64,000 nucleotides of DNA from Lacticaseibacillus porcinae (lineage in GTDB: Bacteria; Bacillota; Bacilli; Lactobacillales; Lactobacillaceae): the NCBI RefSeq assembly GCF_003946305.1, contig NZ_RHNS01000013.1, positions 1 to 64,000 of the forward strand, given 5' to 3'. Shown here piece by piece: positions 11,486 through 20,509 of the stretch (position 1 is its first letter; each line of letters opens with the position of its first letter). The notes beneath the pieces were generated by a model that did no database searches, was not told where the DNA came from, and saw only the letters and a list, made by a program, of their open reading frames with translations. The position numbers were made by a program, and so were the translations under genes.

Positions 11486-14400
11486 TCAAACCTCAATTGG
11501 CGTTGTGTTTGGTGCCACGATCGCTTGCATCGCCTGACAAAAGGCGATCAATTCATTTAACCAGTCAGCTGGCTTCATGCCTGTGGTGATCGTCAATGAC
11601 ACTTTCATTTTCGCTGAGTCTGCCGCCACCCGTGCTTTTAGTGTGGTGGCTTTCAACGCTTTGAAAATTTCGACGCCAGCGAGTTTCTCAGATGCTTGTG
11701 GCGACATCGTCAATACCAAGGTTTTGCCATTTTGAGTGATTTTCTCGACTAGTGCGGCATCAGCGAAGCGTTTCATATGGGTGATCGCCAACAAATTCTC
11801 GACAGGCTTTGGATAATCACCGAAGCGGTCGATCAAGTCATCTTGAATTTCATTGAGTTGATCATCATTGTTGGCTTCACGCAAACGTTTATATAATTCG
11901 ATCTTTTGGCGAGAGTCGCTGACATAATCACTTGGCAAATAAGCTTCCAGATCCAAATCAACTTCTGTATCCAAACGCTTAGGCTTAGCGTTGCCTTGTT
12001 TGGCAGCGACTGCTTCATTGAGCATTTGGGTATACAAATCGTAACCGACGGAATCGATGAAGCCGTGTTGTTGCGAGCCGAGCAAGTTCCCAGCGCCGCG
12101 GATCGACAAATCGCGCATCGCAATTTTAAAGCCGGCACCAAGTTCGGTGAAATCGCGGATCGCTTGCAGCCGCTTTTCGGCGACTTCCGTCAACACTTTG
12201 TCTGGTTGGTACATGAAATAGGCATAAGCGACCCGGCTAGAACGACCGATGCGACCGCGGAGTTGATACAGCTGTGACAAGCCGTAGCGATCGGCATGCT
12301 CAATGATCAACGTATTGACGTTTGGCATGTCCACCCCAGTTTCAATGATGGTGGTAGTGACCAGCACATCATAAGCGCCGTGCAAAAAGTCGTAAATGAC
12401 ATTTTCCAGTTGCGTTTCCGTCATTTGGCCATGGGCATAAGCCACTGTGGCATTCGGGACAAGTTGTTCGATTTGGGCGACAGTTTGTTCAATGTCTTCC
12501 ACCCGGTTATGCAAGTAAAAGACTTGTCCGCCGCGTTCGAGTTCCCGTTCGATCGCCGAGCGAATGGTGCCACCGTTTTGCTCCATGACAAAAGTTTGGA
12601 TCGGGTAACGGTTCGTCGGTGGCGTTTCGATCACAGATAAGTCACGGACACCTAACATCGACATATTCAAGGTCCGTGGGATCGGAGTCGCCGTTAACGT
12701 CAGCACATCGACATTGGCTTTCAAGGCTTTGAGCTTTTCTTTGTGTTTAACGCCAAAGCGCTGTTCTTCATCGACGATCAACAACCCTAAGTCTTTGTAA
12801 TGGACATCTTTTGACAACAAGCGATGCGTGCCCACCACAATATCGACTTCGCCTGAAGCTAAGCCTTTAAGGGTTTCTTTGCTTTGTGCCGGGGTGCGGA
12901 AGCGTGACAACATTGCTACGTTGATCGGGAAATCAGCAAAACGATCACTCATCGTGTCAAAATGTTGTTGCGCTAAAATCGTGGTCGGCACTAACAAGGC
13001 AACTTGTTTGCCATTTTCAACGGCTTTAAACGCCGCACGCAAGGCGACTTCGGTTTTCCCAAAGCCGACGTCGCCGACTAATAAGCGATCCATCGGCCGC
13101 GGTTTTTCCATATCTTGTTTGATTTCTTTGACGGAGCGCAATTGATCTGCAGTTTCAGGATAAGTGAATTCGCCTTCAAACTGCTTTTGTAAATCGTCAT
13201 CTGGGGCAAACGCAAAACCTGGTTCGGCTTCACGCTCAGCATATAACTTGATCAAGTCGTCAGCGATATCTTCGATTTTAGCGGCGACGCGACGCTTAGT
13301 TTTTTGCCATTCGGCGCCACCAAGTTTGTTGATTTTCGGCTTTTTGCCGTCGGCGGCGACATATTTTTGCACCATGTTCAACTGGCTGACTGGAATAAAC
13401 AGCTGATCGCCTTTTTGATAAACGATGGTGATGTAATCTTTATGAACGCCGTCGACCACTAACGTTTGCATCCCAGTGTATTGCCCGATTCCGTGATTGA
13501 CATGGACCACATAATCACCTGGTACCAACTCGGTGTACGACCTTAGCCGTTCAGCGTTAGCTAAGGTTTGATGCCGCGCTTTGCGATGCGTTTTGGTGTT
13601 GAATAATTCATGGGCTGTGACGACGACTAACTTCAGATCTGGGAGTTCAAAGCCGTTTTGTAAGTTGCCGGAAACGAGCTGTTGCGTTTTTTCCAGCAAA
13701 TCAGCTTTGGGACTGATCACCGTGTCGACTTCAAAATCTCGTAAATTGCCTGCTAATTTCTCCAAGCGACCTTGCTCAGGCACAAGATAAACCACGGTCA
13801 TGCCTTGCTTGCGCCAACGGTCAGCTTCAGTTTTCAACAGCGGCATTTGACTGAAGAATTGTTGAATGTTGCGCGACACCACATTGGTGAGTGACGTCAG
13901 GCGCAAGTTCCCCATACCTTTTTGAAACAAGCTTAAATATAAATGCGGATGAAGATCTCCGCGGTCGAATTCTTGAATGGTAACGTTTGGTTGATCTGGC
14001 AGTAAGCGACCTTCTGATTGCAACCCACCATACCAAGCCGTGGTTTCTTCAACCAAATTCACGTCAGCATCTAACAGGCGGGTGTAATCATCAAATACCA
14101 CTAAAGCATCAGCTTGCGCATAATCACACAAATACGCCGCATCAGGATACAAATACGGCATGTATAATGCGAGTTGATCGACAGATTCGCCTTGGGCTAA
14201 TTGCTCAGCAGTGGCGATGATGCCATTGGTCAACGCTTGTTTGTTGACTTTTGACTTCGCAGATTTCTTGGCGGCTTTGGCTTGATCTAATAGGCGCTCG
14301 CCAGCAGCTTTTAACACGTCACGGCTAGCGATCAAATCGGTTGCTGGGGGAATATCGATTTCGTTAAGTTGCCGAATACTGCGTTGGGTTCGCATGTCAA

Positions 14401-15010
14401 AACGCCGGATCGAGTCGACATCAGTGTCGAACAATTCGATCCGGATCGGATCATCGGCATTAAGCGGATACACATCGATGATGCCACCGCGAATGGCAAA
14501 TTGACCAGGAACGCCGACCAAGCTATCGCGGGTGTAGCCAGCATCGATCAATTGTTGGGTCAATTGTGGCAGATCCACTTGTGAATCCATGTCCAAATGA
14601 ATGCCAGCTTGTTGCCACACAGTTTGCGGCGGCAACAGACGCTTTAATCCCGCTAAACTGGTGACGATAATGCCGGCTTCGCCTTTTTGTAACCAATTTA
14701 AGGTGTTGATGCGGGTGTTTTTCGTATCAGGAGACGATACCGCGACTTCAGCGGCGAGGACGTCTTCTACTGGAAAAGCCCACACCCGGTCTTCGCCGAT
14801 CAAATCACTGAGATCAGCCACCAGTTCTTCAGCGTGATAGCGATTGTCTTCGATCACAACTAATTGCCGATCAAGCTGCCGCAAAGTCGTTGCCAACATC
14901 AAGGTTTTGGCACTACCGTTTAAGCCAGTGACCAAATGCCGCCCGGCTGTTAGTTGTGGCCACAGCTTTTGCAAAGCGGGCTCTTGGTTAAATAAATCGA
15001 TCAGGTCCAT
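11486..15010 (-). CDS. mfd: Transcription-repair coupling factor
   Basis: DNA translocase that removes stalled RNA polymerase and recruits UvrA. The 1174-residue product has the UvrB-like N-terminal module, the RNA polymerase interaction domain (about residues 490-560, GDYVVHVNHGIGQYTG), a RecG-like helicase core with Walker A GDVGFGKTE, DEEQ box, TATPIPRT and QLRGRIGRS, and the C-terminal TRCF domain. The ATG has GGAGGTGAATC upstream. Overlaps nothing upstream; the flippase start sits in its 3' end. Confidence 0.97.
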   Translation of the reverse strand: MDLIDLFNQEPALQKLWPQLTAGRHLVTGLNGSAKTLMLATTLRQLDRQLVVIEDNRYHAEELVADLSDLIGEDRVWAFPVEDVLAAEVAVSSPDTKNTRINTLNWLQKGEAGIIVTSLAGLKRLLPPQTVWQQAGIHLDMDSQVDLPQLTQQLIDAGYTRDSLVGVPGQFAIRGGIIDVYPLNADDPIRIELFDTDVDSIRRFDMRTQRSIRQLNEIDIPPATDLIASRDVLKAAGERLLDQAKAAKKSAKSKVNKQALTNGIIATAEQLAQGESVDQLALYMPYLYPDAAYLCDYAQADALVVFDDYTRLLDADVNLVEETTAWYGGLQSEGRLLPDQPNVTIQEFDRGDLHPHLYLSLFQKGMGNLRLTSLTNVVSRNIQQFFSQMPLLKTEADRWRKQGMTVVYLVPEQGRLEKLAGNLRDFEVDTVISPKADLLEKTQQLVSGNLQNGFELPDLKLVVVTAHELFNTKTHRKARHQTLANAERLRSYTELVPGDYVVHVNHGIGQYTGMQTLVVDGVHKDYITIVYQKGDQLFIPVSQLNMVQKYVAADGKKPKINKLGGAEWQKTKRRVAAKIEDIADDLIKLYAEREAEPGFAFAPDDDLQKQFEGEFTYPETADQLRSVKEIKQDMEKPRPMDRLLVGDVGFGKTEVALRAAFKAVENGKQVALLVPTTILAQQHFDTMSDRFADFPINVAMLSRFRTPAQSKETLKGLASGEVDIVVGTHRLLSKDVHYKDLGLLIVDEEQRFGVKHKEKLKALKANVDVLTLTATPIPRTLNMSMLGVRDLSVIETPPTNRYPIQTFVMEQNGGTIRSAIERELERGGQVFYLHNRVEDIEQTVAQIEQLVPNATVAYAHGQMTETQLENVIYDFLHGAYDVLVTTTIIETGVDMPNVNTLIIEHADRYGLSQLYQLRGRIGRSSRVAYAYFMYQPDKVLTEVAEKRLQAIRDFTELGAGFKIAMRDLSIRGAGNLLGSQQHGFIDSVGYDLYTQMLNEAVAAKQGNAKPKRLDTEVDLDLEAYLPSDYVSDSRQKIELYKRLREANNDDQLNEIQDDLIDRFGDYPKPVENLLAITHMKRFADAALVEKITQNGKTLVLTMSPQASEKLAGVEIFKALKATTLKARVAADSAKMKVSLTITTGMKPADWLNELIAFCQAMQAIVAPNTTPIEV

Positions 15011-15104
15011 GGATTCACCTCCGTTAACGTTTGTTTCTATATATATAGATTAATTTGTATGTGCATGACGATTTCGACCAAAAGCTTGACGGAAACTTCA
15101 ACAA

Positions 15105-15662
15105 TCAGTTGTACTGATTCATCAATTGATCAAAACTCTTGCCATGGATCCAATCGACTAATGCATCTTCCAATTTGTCGATGCCGTTAGCCACGGCAAT
15201 GGCATCATCACCTTTAAACGGGGTGAGCACCCAGTCGACGACGCGTTGTTTAGCAGGATGTTGGATCCCGATTTTCGCGCGTTGAAAATCTGCGGTGCCA
15301 AGCACGGCGATGATCGACTTAATGCCGTTGTGCCCACCTGCGGAACCGCGGGGACGCAGGCGCAGCCGACCCATGGTCATATCCATATCATCTTGGATAA
15401 TGAAAATTTCTGATTGTTCGAAGCGATAAAAAGCTTTGAGCTGGCCGACTGCGCGACCGGAGTCATTCATAAAAGTCACCGGTTTAACTAACATGACTTT
15501 TTCACCATCAACCATACCGGTGCCAGTCAAGGCATCAAATTCATGTTTGGTGACTGGGATATCCAACCGTTTGGATAATTCGTCAATAGCCATAAAGCCG
15601 ATATTGTGTTTGGTTTTCGCATATTTGCTGCCTGGGTTACCCAGGCCAACGATCATTTTCAA
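15105..15662 (-). CDS. pth: Peptidyl-tRNA hydrolase
   Basis: Releases tRNA from drop-off peptidyl-tRNA. 185 residues with the family start MKMIVGLGNPGSKYAKTKHN (catalytic His about 20) and LVKPVTFMNDSG, DDMD and GSAGGHNG motifs. The TTG start is preferred because GGAGG is six bases upstream; the ATG two codons later is too far for that site. Confidence 0.95.
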   Translation of the reverse strand: MKMIVGLGNPGSKYAKTKHNIGFMAIDELSKRLDIPVTKHEFDALTGTGMVDGEKVMLVKPVTFMNDSGRAVGQLKAFYRFEQSEIFIIQDDMDMTMGRLRLRPRGSAGGHNGIKSIIAVLGTADFQRAKIGIQHPAKQRVVDWVLTPFKGDDAIAVANGIDKLEDALVDWIHGKSFDQLMNQYN

Positions 15663-15948
15663 AATGTTCCTCCATATTTAAACGCAAAAATGGCCGGAAA
15701 GATTTTTTTCCGACGTGCGCCTTGATTATAGCACAAAGGCCGATTTCACGGCTTGTACTACAGTTTTTAAGTTTTTGTTAGCACAGACCATGAAAAGGCA
15801 TTCATTGTTTGTGAAAATAAGCACGTGAAATCCCTTACTTTCCCGCGTCGACAAAGCTAGCCATCTTCACAAAAAGGCGTAACGGCGGCGGCTGGCGGTT
15901 TTGTAAGAATCATATGAGAAATGAAAAAAGCCGCTGAAAAGTCGTGCA

Positions 15949-15989
15949 CACAAGAATAATTGTGCTATACTAACAGATGAATTGCATGA
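15949..15989 (+). promoter_or_regulatory. ldh promoter (extended -10) and leader
   Basis: TATACT at 15966-15971 is preceded by TG at the extended -10 position (TGCTATACT). A matching -35 is poor. GCACA/TGTGC arms (15946-15950 and 15961-15965) flank the spacer and could be an operator, but the match to any known regulator is not clear. The rest of the 330-bp gap between pth and ldh shows no gene. Confidence 0.6.
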
Positions 15990-16994
<1,005 letters not shown>

Positions 16995-17007
16995 TCTCTG
17001 ACTGGTT

Positions 17008-17040
17008 AAACGCCTACTCCAAAGAGTAGGCGTTTTTGTT
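17008..17040 (+). terminator. ldh terminator
   Basis: Twelve-base-pair stem (17008-17019 with 17024-17035), loop CAAA, then T-rich TTTTTGTTTT. Confidence 0.9.
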
Positions 17041-17068
17041 TTGCCTTCGTTCCTGCCTTTGGCACGAA

Positions 17069-17319
17069 AATCTGAAAGCTCCGGCGTGTTGGTTACACTG
17101 CGGTGGAAGGGACAAGTTGTCGTGCGGCCGGCTTCAGAAATCGGCAAAGTGCGCCGATGTTCTTACGCCTAAAAATTGAACCAGAGAAAACCACTCTGTT
17201 TCAATTTTTGCCGGTGAAATCTGCGCGAGCCGCCACAAACCGGCGTCTCACTTGATTTCACTTTCACGACAATTGTCCCTTCCACCTTCGTTTCACCAAC
17301 ACGCCTCCGCTTCCAGATT
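17069..17319. repeat. Long imperfect inverted repeat (about 250 bp hairpin)
   Basis: Outer arms of about 55 bases (17069-17124 and 17265-17319) are inverted copies with scattered mismatches; shared blocks include GGCGTGTTGG, GGTGGAAGGGACAA and TTGTCGTG. A second perfect-to-near-perfect inner stem (17171-17186 with 17193-17209, AAAAATTGAA/TTCAATTTTT plus CAGAG/CTCTG) sits at the centre, separated by unpaired internal segments. No open reading frame with a start signal is inside. Origin unknown; it could be a palindromic intergenic repeat or a structured transcript. Confidence 0.75.
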
Positions 17320-17424
17320 CTCTCGGTTGCAAGACACTCACCAACAAAATCACCTATGCTTCGAGGTCAATTAACCATGAATTTTACTTTTTCAAGTAAT
17401 CGATTGTTGTGACAGGATACCACA

Positions 17425-17605
17425 ATTTGAAATTGGGACGGAGGTTGACCAGCACACCTTAGTGAGAAGCCTGTTAGCGATTTTTGCTTACAGGCTTCCG
17501 CAGGGGGAAATCCGGCTGGTGGTGAGCGTAGCGAAACATCCAGGCTAGTTCCGCCGAGGACCCTCACTACGGTGTGGCGAGCCAGCCGGAGTCCTAATTT
17601 CAAAT
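17425..17605. repeat. Inverted-repeat intergenic element A
   Basis: Ends are ATTTGAAATTGGGAC (17425-17439) and its inverted partner GTCCTAATTTCAAAT (17591-17605), one mismatch. Inside are further pairs: GAAGCCTGT/ACAGGCTTC, ACACCTTAGTGAG with CTCACTACGGTGT, and CCGGCTGG/CCAGCCGG, so the whole folds as a branched structure. The same ends flank a short hairpin at 60041-60080. No coding potential seen. Confidence 0.7.
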
Positions 17606-17638
17606 CGCAAATTCACCACAAAAAGCCGCGCACAATCA

Positions 17639-17667
17639 TTGGTGTCGCCTAATGGATGTGGTATGAT
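17639..17667 (+). promoter_or_regulatory. Promoter of the CBS/ACT gene
   Basis: TTGGTG (17639-17644), 17-bp spacer, TATGAT (17662-17667), 52 bp before the start codon. Confidence 0.65.
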
Positions 17668-17718
17668 TACATTAGAAAGTTTTAATATTCCCAAAACGGC
17701 TTCATGGAGGTTACTATC

Positions 17719-18393
17719 ATGTTAATCAAGTCCCTGGTACTCAAGAAGGAATTCCTGACCACCGTGAAAGAGACTGTCACCTTGGAAGAAGCGTTGAAGG
17801 TGCTGGAAGATTCCGGCTTCCGATGCGTCCCGATCCTCGATGAAAGCGGGCAGATCTTCCGCGGCAACATCTATAAGATGCATATTTATCGGCATAAGTC
17901 CCAAGGTGGCGACATGAGTTTACCTGTCACCTACTTGTTGAAGAATGCGACCAAGACGATTCCAGTCAACGCGCCTTTCTTCAAAGTCTTTTTCAACATC
18001 AAAGACTTGCCTTACATTTCAGTGCTGGATGAAAATGCGAACTTCTACGGCATTTTGACCCACTCAGCACTGCTTTCCATGTTGAGTGAATCTTGGCACA
18101 TCGACGTCGGCTCTTATGTGTTGACGGTGATGTCTTCAGGTGGTCCTCAAGGTCGCGGCGACTTAGCCGCGATGAGCAAGATCTTGGCGAAGTATACTGA
18201 CTTGGCCAGTGCCATCACCTTAGATGCCAAAGGCGGCGAATTCATTCGCCGCACGTTGTTCACTTTGCCTGCTGGCACCGATGAAAACACCTTGAACACT
18301 GTAGTCGCTAAGCTTGAAAAGAAAGGCTACCGCGTGGTTGAAATCGATGACTTGCAATCTGGTTTACCATTGCGAGTCGACGAAGAAGCTTAA
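17719..18393 (+). CDS. CBS-pair plus ACT-domain protein (CbpA-like c-di-AMP receptor)
   Basis: 224 residues: two CBS motifs in the first 140 or so residues (FRCVPILDESG, LPYISVLDENANFYGILTHSAL) followed by an ACT-like C-terminal domain. This architecture matches the c-di-AMP-binding protein CbpA known from Listeria and other Firmicutes, so a role in nucleotide sensing is inferred; ligand contacts cannot be checked here. ATG is eight bases after GGAGG. Single-gene unit with its own promoter and terminator. Confidence 0.75.
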   Translation: MLIKSLVLKKEFLTTVKETVTLEEALKVLEDSGFRCVPILDESGQIFRGNIYKMHIYRHKSQGGDMSLPVTYLLKNATKTIPVNAPFFKVFFNIKDLPYISVLDENANFYGILTHSALLSMLSESWHIDVGSYVLTVMSSGGPQGRGDLAAMSKILAKYTDLASAITLDAKGGEFIRRTLFTLPAGTDENTLNTVVAKLEKKGYRVVEIDDLQSGLPLRVDEEA

Positions 18394-18400
18394 TCAATGA

Positions 18401-18434
18401 ATCGCTAACTGCTGAGGTAGTTGGCGATTTTTTT
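18401..18434 (+). terminator. Terminator after the CBS/ACT gene
   Basis: Stem ATCGCTAACT (18401-18410) with AGTTGGCGAT (18419-18428, one G-T pair), then seven T residues. Confidence 0.85.
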
Positions 18435-18531
18435 GTCCTACAAATAAATTTCGACGTCTTCAAAGCTTGATGCACCATGCTTAAAGGCATGATTTCAGCT
18501 TATTTATAAAAAACATTCATAGGTTTTAGTC

Positions 18532-18560
18532 TTGTCACAGGTGAACACACGTGTTACACT
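18532..18560 (+). promoter_or_regulatory. Promoter of a structured RNA candidate
   Basis: TTGTCA (18532-18537), exact 17-bp spacer, TACACT (18555-18560). No protein gene follows on this strand; the next 400 bp are highly structured. Confidence 0.7.
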
Positions 18561-18566
18561 GCTAGT

Positions 18567-18967
18567 GAATTCTATGAGGAGTGAGTGACTTAGCGCAGGT
18601 CACCCGTACCACTTCGCGACGGGTGGAAGTGCCCGCTAAACTCTCGGAGACCATCCCGTAGCATCTGGGCTTAACTGTCGAGCGCTGCTAGATCTCCAGT
18701 TCCAAAGTGCCGGTACTGAAGGGTCCCGTACGTGGACTCAAACCAGTTACAGCCGGGAGTAGTGCCCTCACGGTGACGTGAGACGCAAGGCGACGTCTGT
18801 TTGCCAAAGGCAGTGCAAAGCCGATTAGCGACGAACGTGGATGAGGTCTAAGAAGCCAAGGCCCGCAGCAACGTCCTTGAAATGCTTGATACTGTAGACA
18901 CGTAATTGAATGGCATAAAAGCCGCAGATCCACGAAGCAGAATCTTGTTTCGTGGATTTGTTGTGCC
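18567..18967 (+). ncRNA. Candidate large structured non-coding RNA, class not recognised
   Basis: About 400 nt between a good promoter and a terminator-like hairpin (18928-18957, T-rich tail). Many short helices can be drawn in order: TTAGC/GCTAA enclosing CACCCGT/ACGGGTG; GGAGA/TCTCC enclosing TAGCA/TGCTA; CCGG/CCGG with CTG/CAG and GGGTCC/GGACTC; CTCAC/GTGAG; AGACG/CGTCT; TGCC/GGCA. It is visibly GC-richer than the flanks. I find none of the hallmark sequences of RNase P RNA, tmRNA or SRP RNA, and it is not a simple 6S-like rod. Transcription is inferred. Confidence 0.6.
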
Positions 18968-18988
18968 TTTTACCTGAAATCGCGAAAA

Positions 18989-19033
18989 GCGCCGACAACT
19001 GCGAATCATTTCGCAAGCTGTCGACGTTTTTTA
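18989..19033. terminator. Bidirectional terminator between the RNA candidate and the GNAT gene
   Basis: Interrupted stem (CGACA, CT, GCGA pairing with TCGC, AG, TGTCG) followed by TTTTTT on the plus strand; on the minus strand the stem is followed by CTTTTC. It would end both the plus-strand RNA and the minus-strand acetyltransferase mRNA. Confidence 0.6.
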
Positions 19034-19600
19034 CAATGGTTCAATTTCGTGAGTCGGATACTGATCCCAATATTTGAGAAATTGCCGTTGCTCGTTGCCG
19101 TCGCGATTCAATAGATACAATCGGAAGTGTACGGGGATGTTTTTAGGTTGCCACTGTTCCAAATACGTGTACTGATATTGCATCCCCAGCCGTTCCATCA
19201 CGGCGCCGCTTTTAGGATTGTTGACATCATGCGTTGCCGTCAAAAACGGATAGTCTGCGATTGGCAACTGTTGGACCAACGCTTGTGCAGCTTCAGTCAT
19301 GTAGCCATTTCCCCATACATCGCGCCGCATGCCGTAACCAAAGTCATGGCTGGCACTGGCTTCTGCGTGAACGTAGCCGATCGCTTGATCAGTCGACCTC
19401 AAGCAAATCGCCAACGCTTCACCATCTGGTTCATCGAGATATTGATCATGAAGCATTTGTAGTGCCTCAGCTTCATTTTTCGGCATGAACCACGGTAAAA
19501 AGCGATTGACTTGAGGATCTTGTTGGATTGCCATAAATTCTGGCAAGTCAGCTTCCGTAAACGGCCGCAAAAGCAGGCGCTCAGTCGTGATCGTGGTCAT
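19031..19600 (-). CDS. GNAT acetyltransferase, RimJ/RimL type
   Basis: 189 residues starting MTTITTERLLLRPFTEADL, the standard opening of RimJ/RimL-like N-acetyltransferases, with an acetyl-CoA loop region YGMRRDVWGNGYMTEAA (about 95-110). Two adjacent ATGs follow AAGGAG; the second has the better spacing. Its start lies inside the end of the DUF805 gene, so the two form an operon. Substrate unknown; ribosomal-protein or small-molecule acetylation is possible. Confidence 0.82.
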   Translation of the reverse strand: MTTITTERLLLRPFTEADLPEFMAIQQDPQVNRFLPWFMPKNEAEALQMLHDQYLDEPDGEALAICLRSTDQAIGYVHAEASASHDFGYGMRRDVWGNGYMTEAAQALVQQLPIADYPFLTATHDVNNPKSGAVMERLGMQYQYTYLEQWQPKNIPVHFRLYLLNRDGNEQRQFLKYWDQYPTHEIEPL

Positions 19601-20282
19601 CATCTGACTCCTTATCGACTGGCGAATCCGTTGTTTGCACCTCATCTTCAGCGTCTGATGTTTGCGGCGCGAAGTCTGAATCGCTTGGTTCATCGTCTTC
19701 CTTGGCGCGAATAAAGAAGCGCACGAAGGCATTGTCGCTAGTCGTTAACATCGTGTCGCTTGGCAACACCGTCAACACGAAGAAGAACAAACTAAACGCC
19801 AATGACACCAACGACGACACCCACCCAATGCCACTCGGCAAACTGGCCACAGCTGTGGTGTTCATGTCGCGCAACGCTTCAAATTGATGAATGGTTTGCG
19901 TTGATTGGCCGATGTTGATCATCATGCCGATCAAATATTGCACGCCTAGTAGCACTGCAGCGCCGCGTCCGCGCAACCCAACATCACGATAGCGTCGCAC
20001 CCGCAAGGCCAATCCTGGTAGGAACAACCCTAACGCGACAAGCACCATCACGACGATTGGTGCGATCAAAGGCGTCCAATTTACCGACTCAGGATCAGGC
20101 ATAAATGCCGAAATGATGGCGAACAAGAGCCACCCAAATAAGAGCAACCACACGAAAAATAAAAGCAACTGCATCCACCAATACCCTGCCCGTGTTGTTT
20201 TCCCTAAGAATTCCACGTACCCACGAAAATAATCTTTAAACGCGCGGCCGAAGCTCACGTGTCCTGCTTTTTCATTGATCAT
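19581..20282 (-). CDS. DUF805 family membrane protein
   Basis: 233 residues: short N-terminus with FGRAFKDYFRGYVEFLGKTTRAGYWW, the DUF805 signature, about four to five membrane segments, and an acidic C-terminal tail rich in Asp, Glu and Ser. ATG is seven bases after GGAGG. Function of the family is unknown. It overlaps the acetyltransferase gene by 20 bases. Confidence 0.85.
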   Translation of the reverse strand: MINEKAGHVSFGRAFKDYFRGYVEFLGKTTRAGYWWMQLLLFFVWLLLFGWLLFAIISAFMPDPESVNWTPLIAPIVVMVLVALGLFLPGLALRVRRYRDVGLRGRGAAVLLGVQYLIGMMINIGQSTQTIHQFEALRDMNTTAVASLPSGIGWVSSLVSLAFSLFFFVLTVLPSDTMLTTSDNAFVRFFIRAKEDDEPSDSDFAPQTSDAEDEVQTTDSPVDKESDDDHDHD

Positions 20283-20352
20283 GATATCGCCTCCTCTTTT
20301 GTTATTATCGCACGCCACTGGTTAAAAAGATATTTATGTGCTCGGCGATTTT

Positions 20353-20382
20353 TTGACAAAGTAGGCCACTGTTGGGTATGCT
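20353..20382 (+). promoter_or_regulatory. Promoter of the leader peptide and MFS gene
   Basis: TTGACA (20353-20358), 18-bp spacer, TATGCT (20377-20382). Transcription would begin about 20389, just before the leader-peptide ribosome binding site. Confidence 0.75.
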
Positions 20383-20409
20383 AAACCAATTGAAAGTGAG
20401 GTGAACGTG

Positions 20410-20478
20410 ATGTCGACATATGTCAGCTTCATCACTTGCGCCACTGTAAATGGAAAAGGACGTTTTTCCGCAAACTAA
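20410..20478 (+). CDS. Putative 22-residue leader peptide of the MFS pump gene
   Basis: Reads MSTYVSFITCATVNGKGRFS then AN and stop. AGGTG lies six bases before the ATG, and the promoter is just upstream. The frame ends 18 bases before the GTG of the pump gene. Its last third overlaps bases that can pair either locally or with the pump start region, the arrangement of a translational attenuator. No homology recognised; expression is inferred from signals alone. Confidence 0.6.
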   Translation: MSTYVSFITCATVNGKGRFSAN

Positions 20479-20509
20479 AATTTTAGGAGAGTTATTGTGA
20501 AAAACGTCC
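20452..20509 (+). promoter_or_regulatory. Mutually exclusive hairpins over the MFS start codon
   Basis: GGACGTTTTTC (20458-20468) is a perfect 11-base complement of GAAAAACGTCC (20499-20509), which includes the last base of the GTG start; the loop contains the AGGAGAG ribosome binding site. The alternative is GGAAAA (20452-20457) with TTTTCC (20464-20469). The two helices share 20464-20468 and cannot coexist. Confidence 0.6.

Noticed and set aside
15810-15836. Possible Rex (NADH-sensor) site upstream of ldh: TTGTGAAAATAAGCACGTGAAA
   Set aside because: Only one half-site fits; the second is in the same orientation instead of inverted, and it lies about 130 bp before the -10.
18567-18967. Structured RNA as RNase P RNA, tmRNA, SRP RNA or 6S RNA
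   Set aside because: None of the conserved strings (such as GAGGAAAGTCC for RNase P, the tRNA-like end of tmRNA, or the GGAAGGAAGCAGCC loop of SRP) is present on either strand, and it is not a rod with a central bubble.
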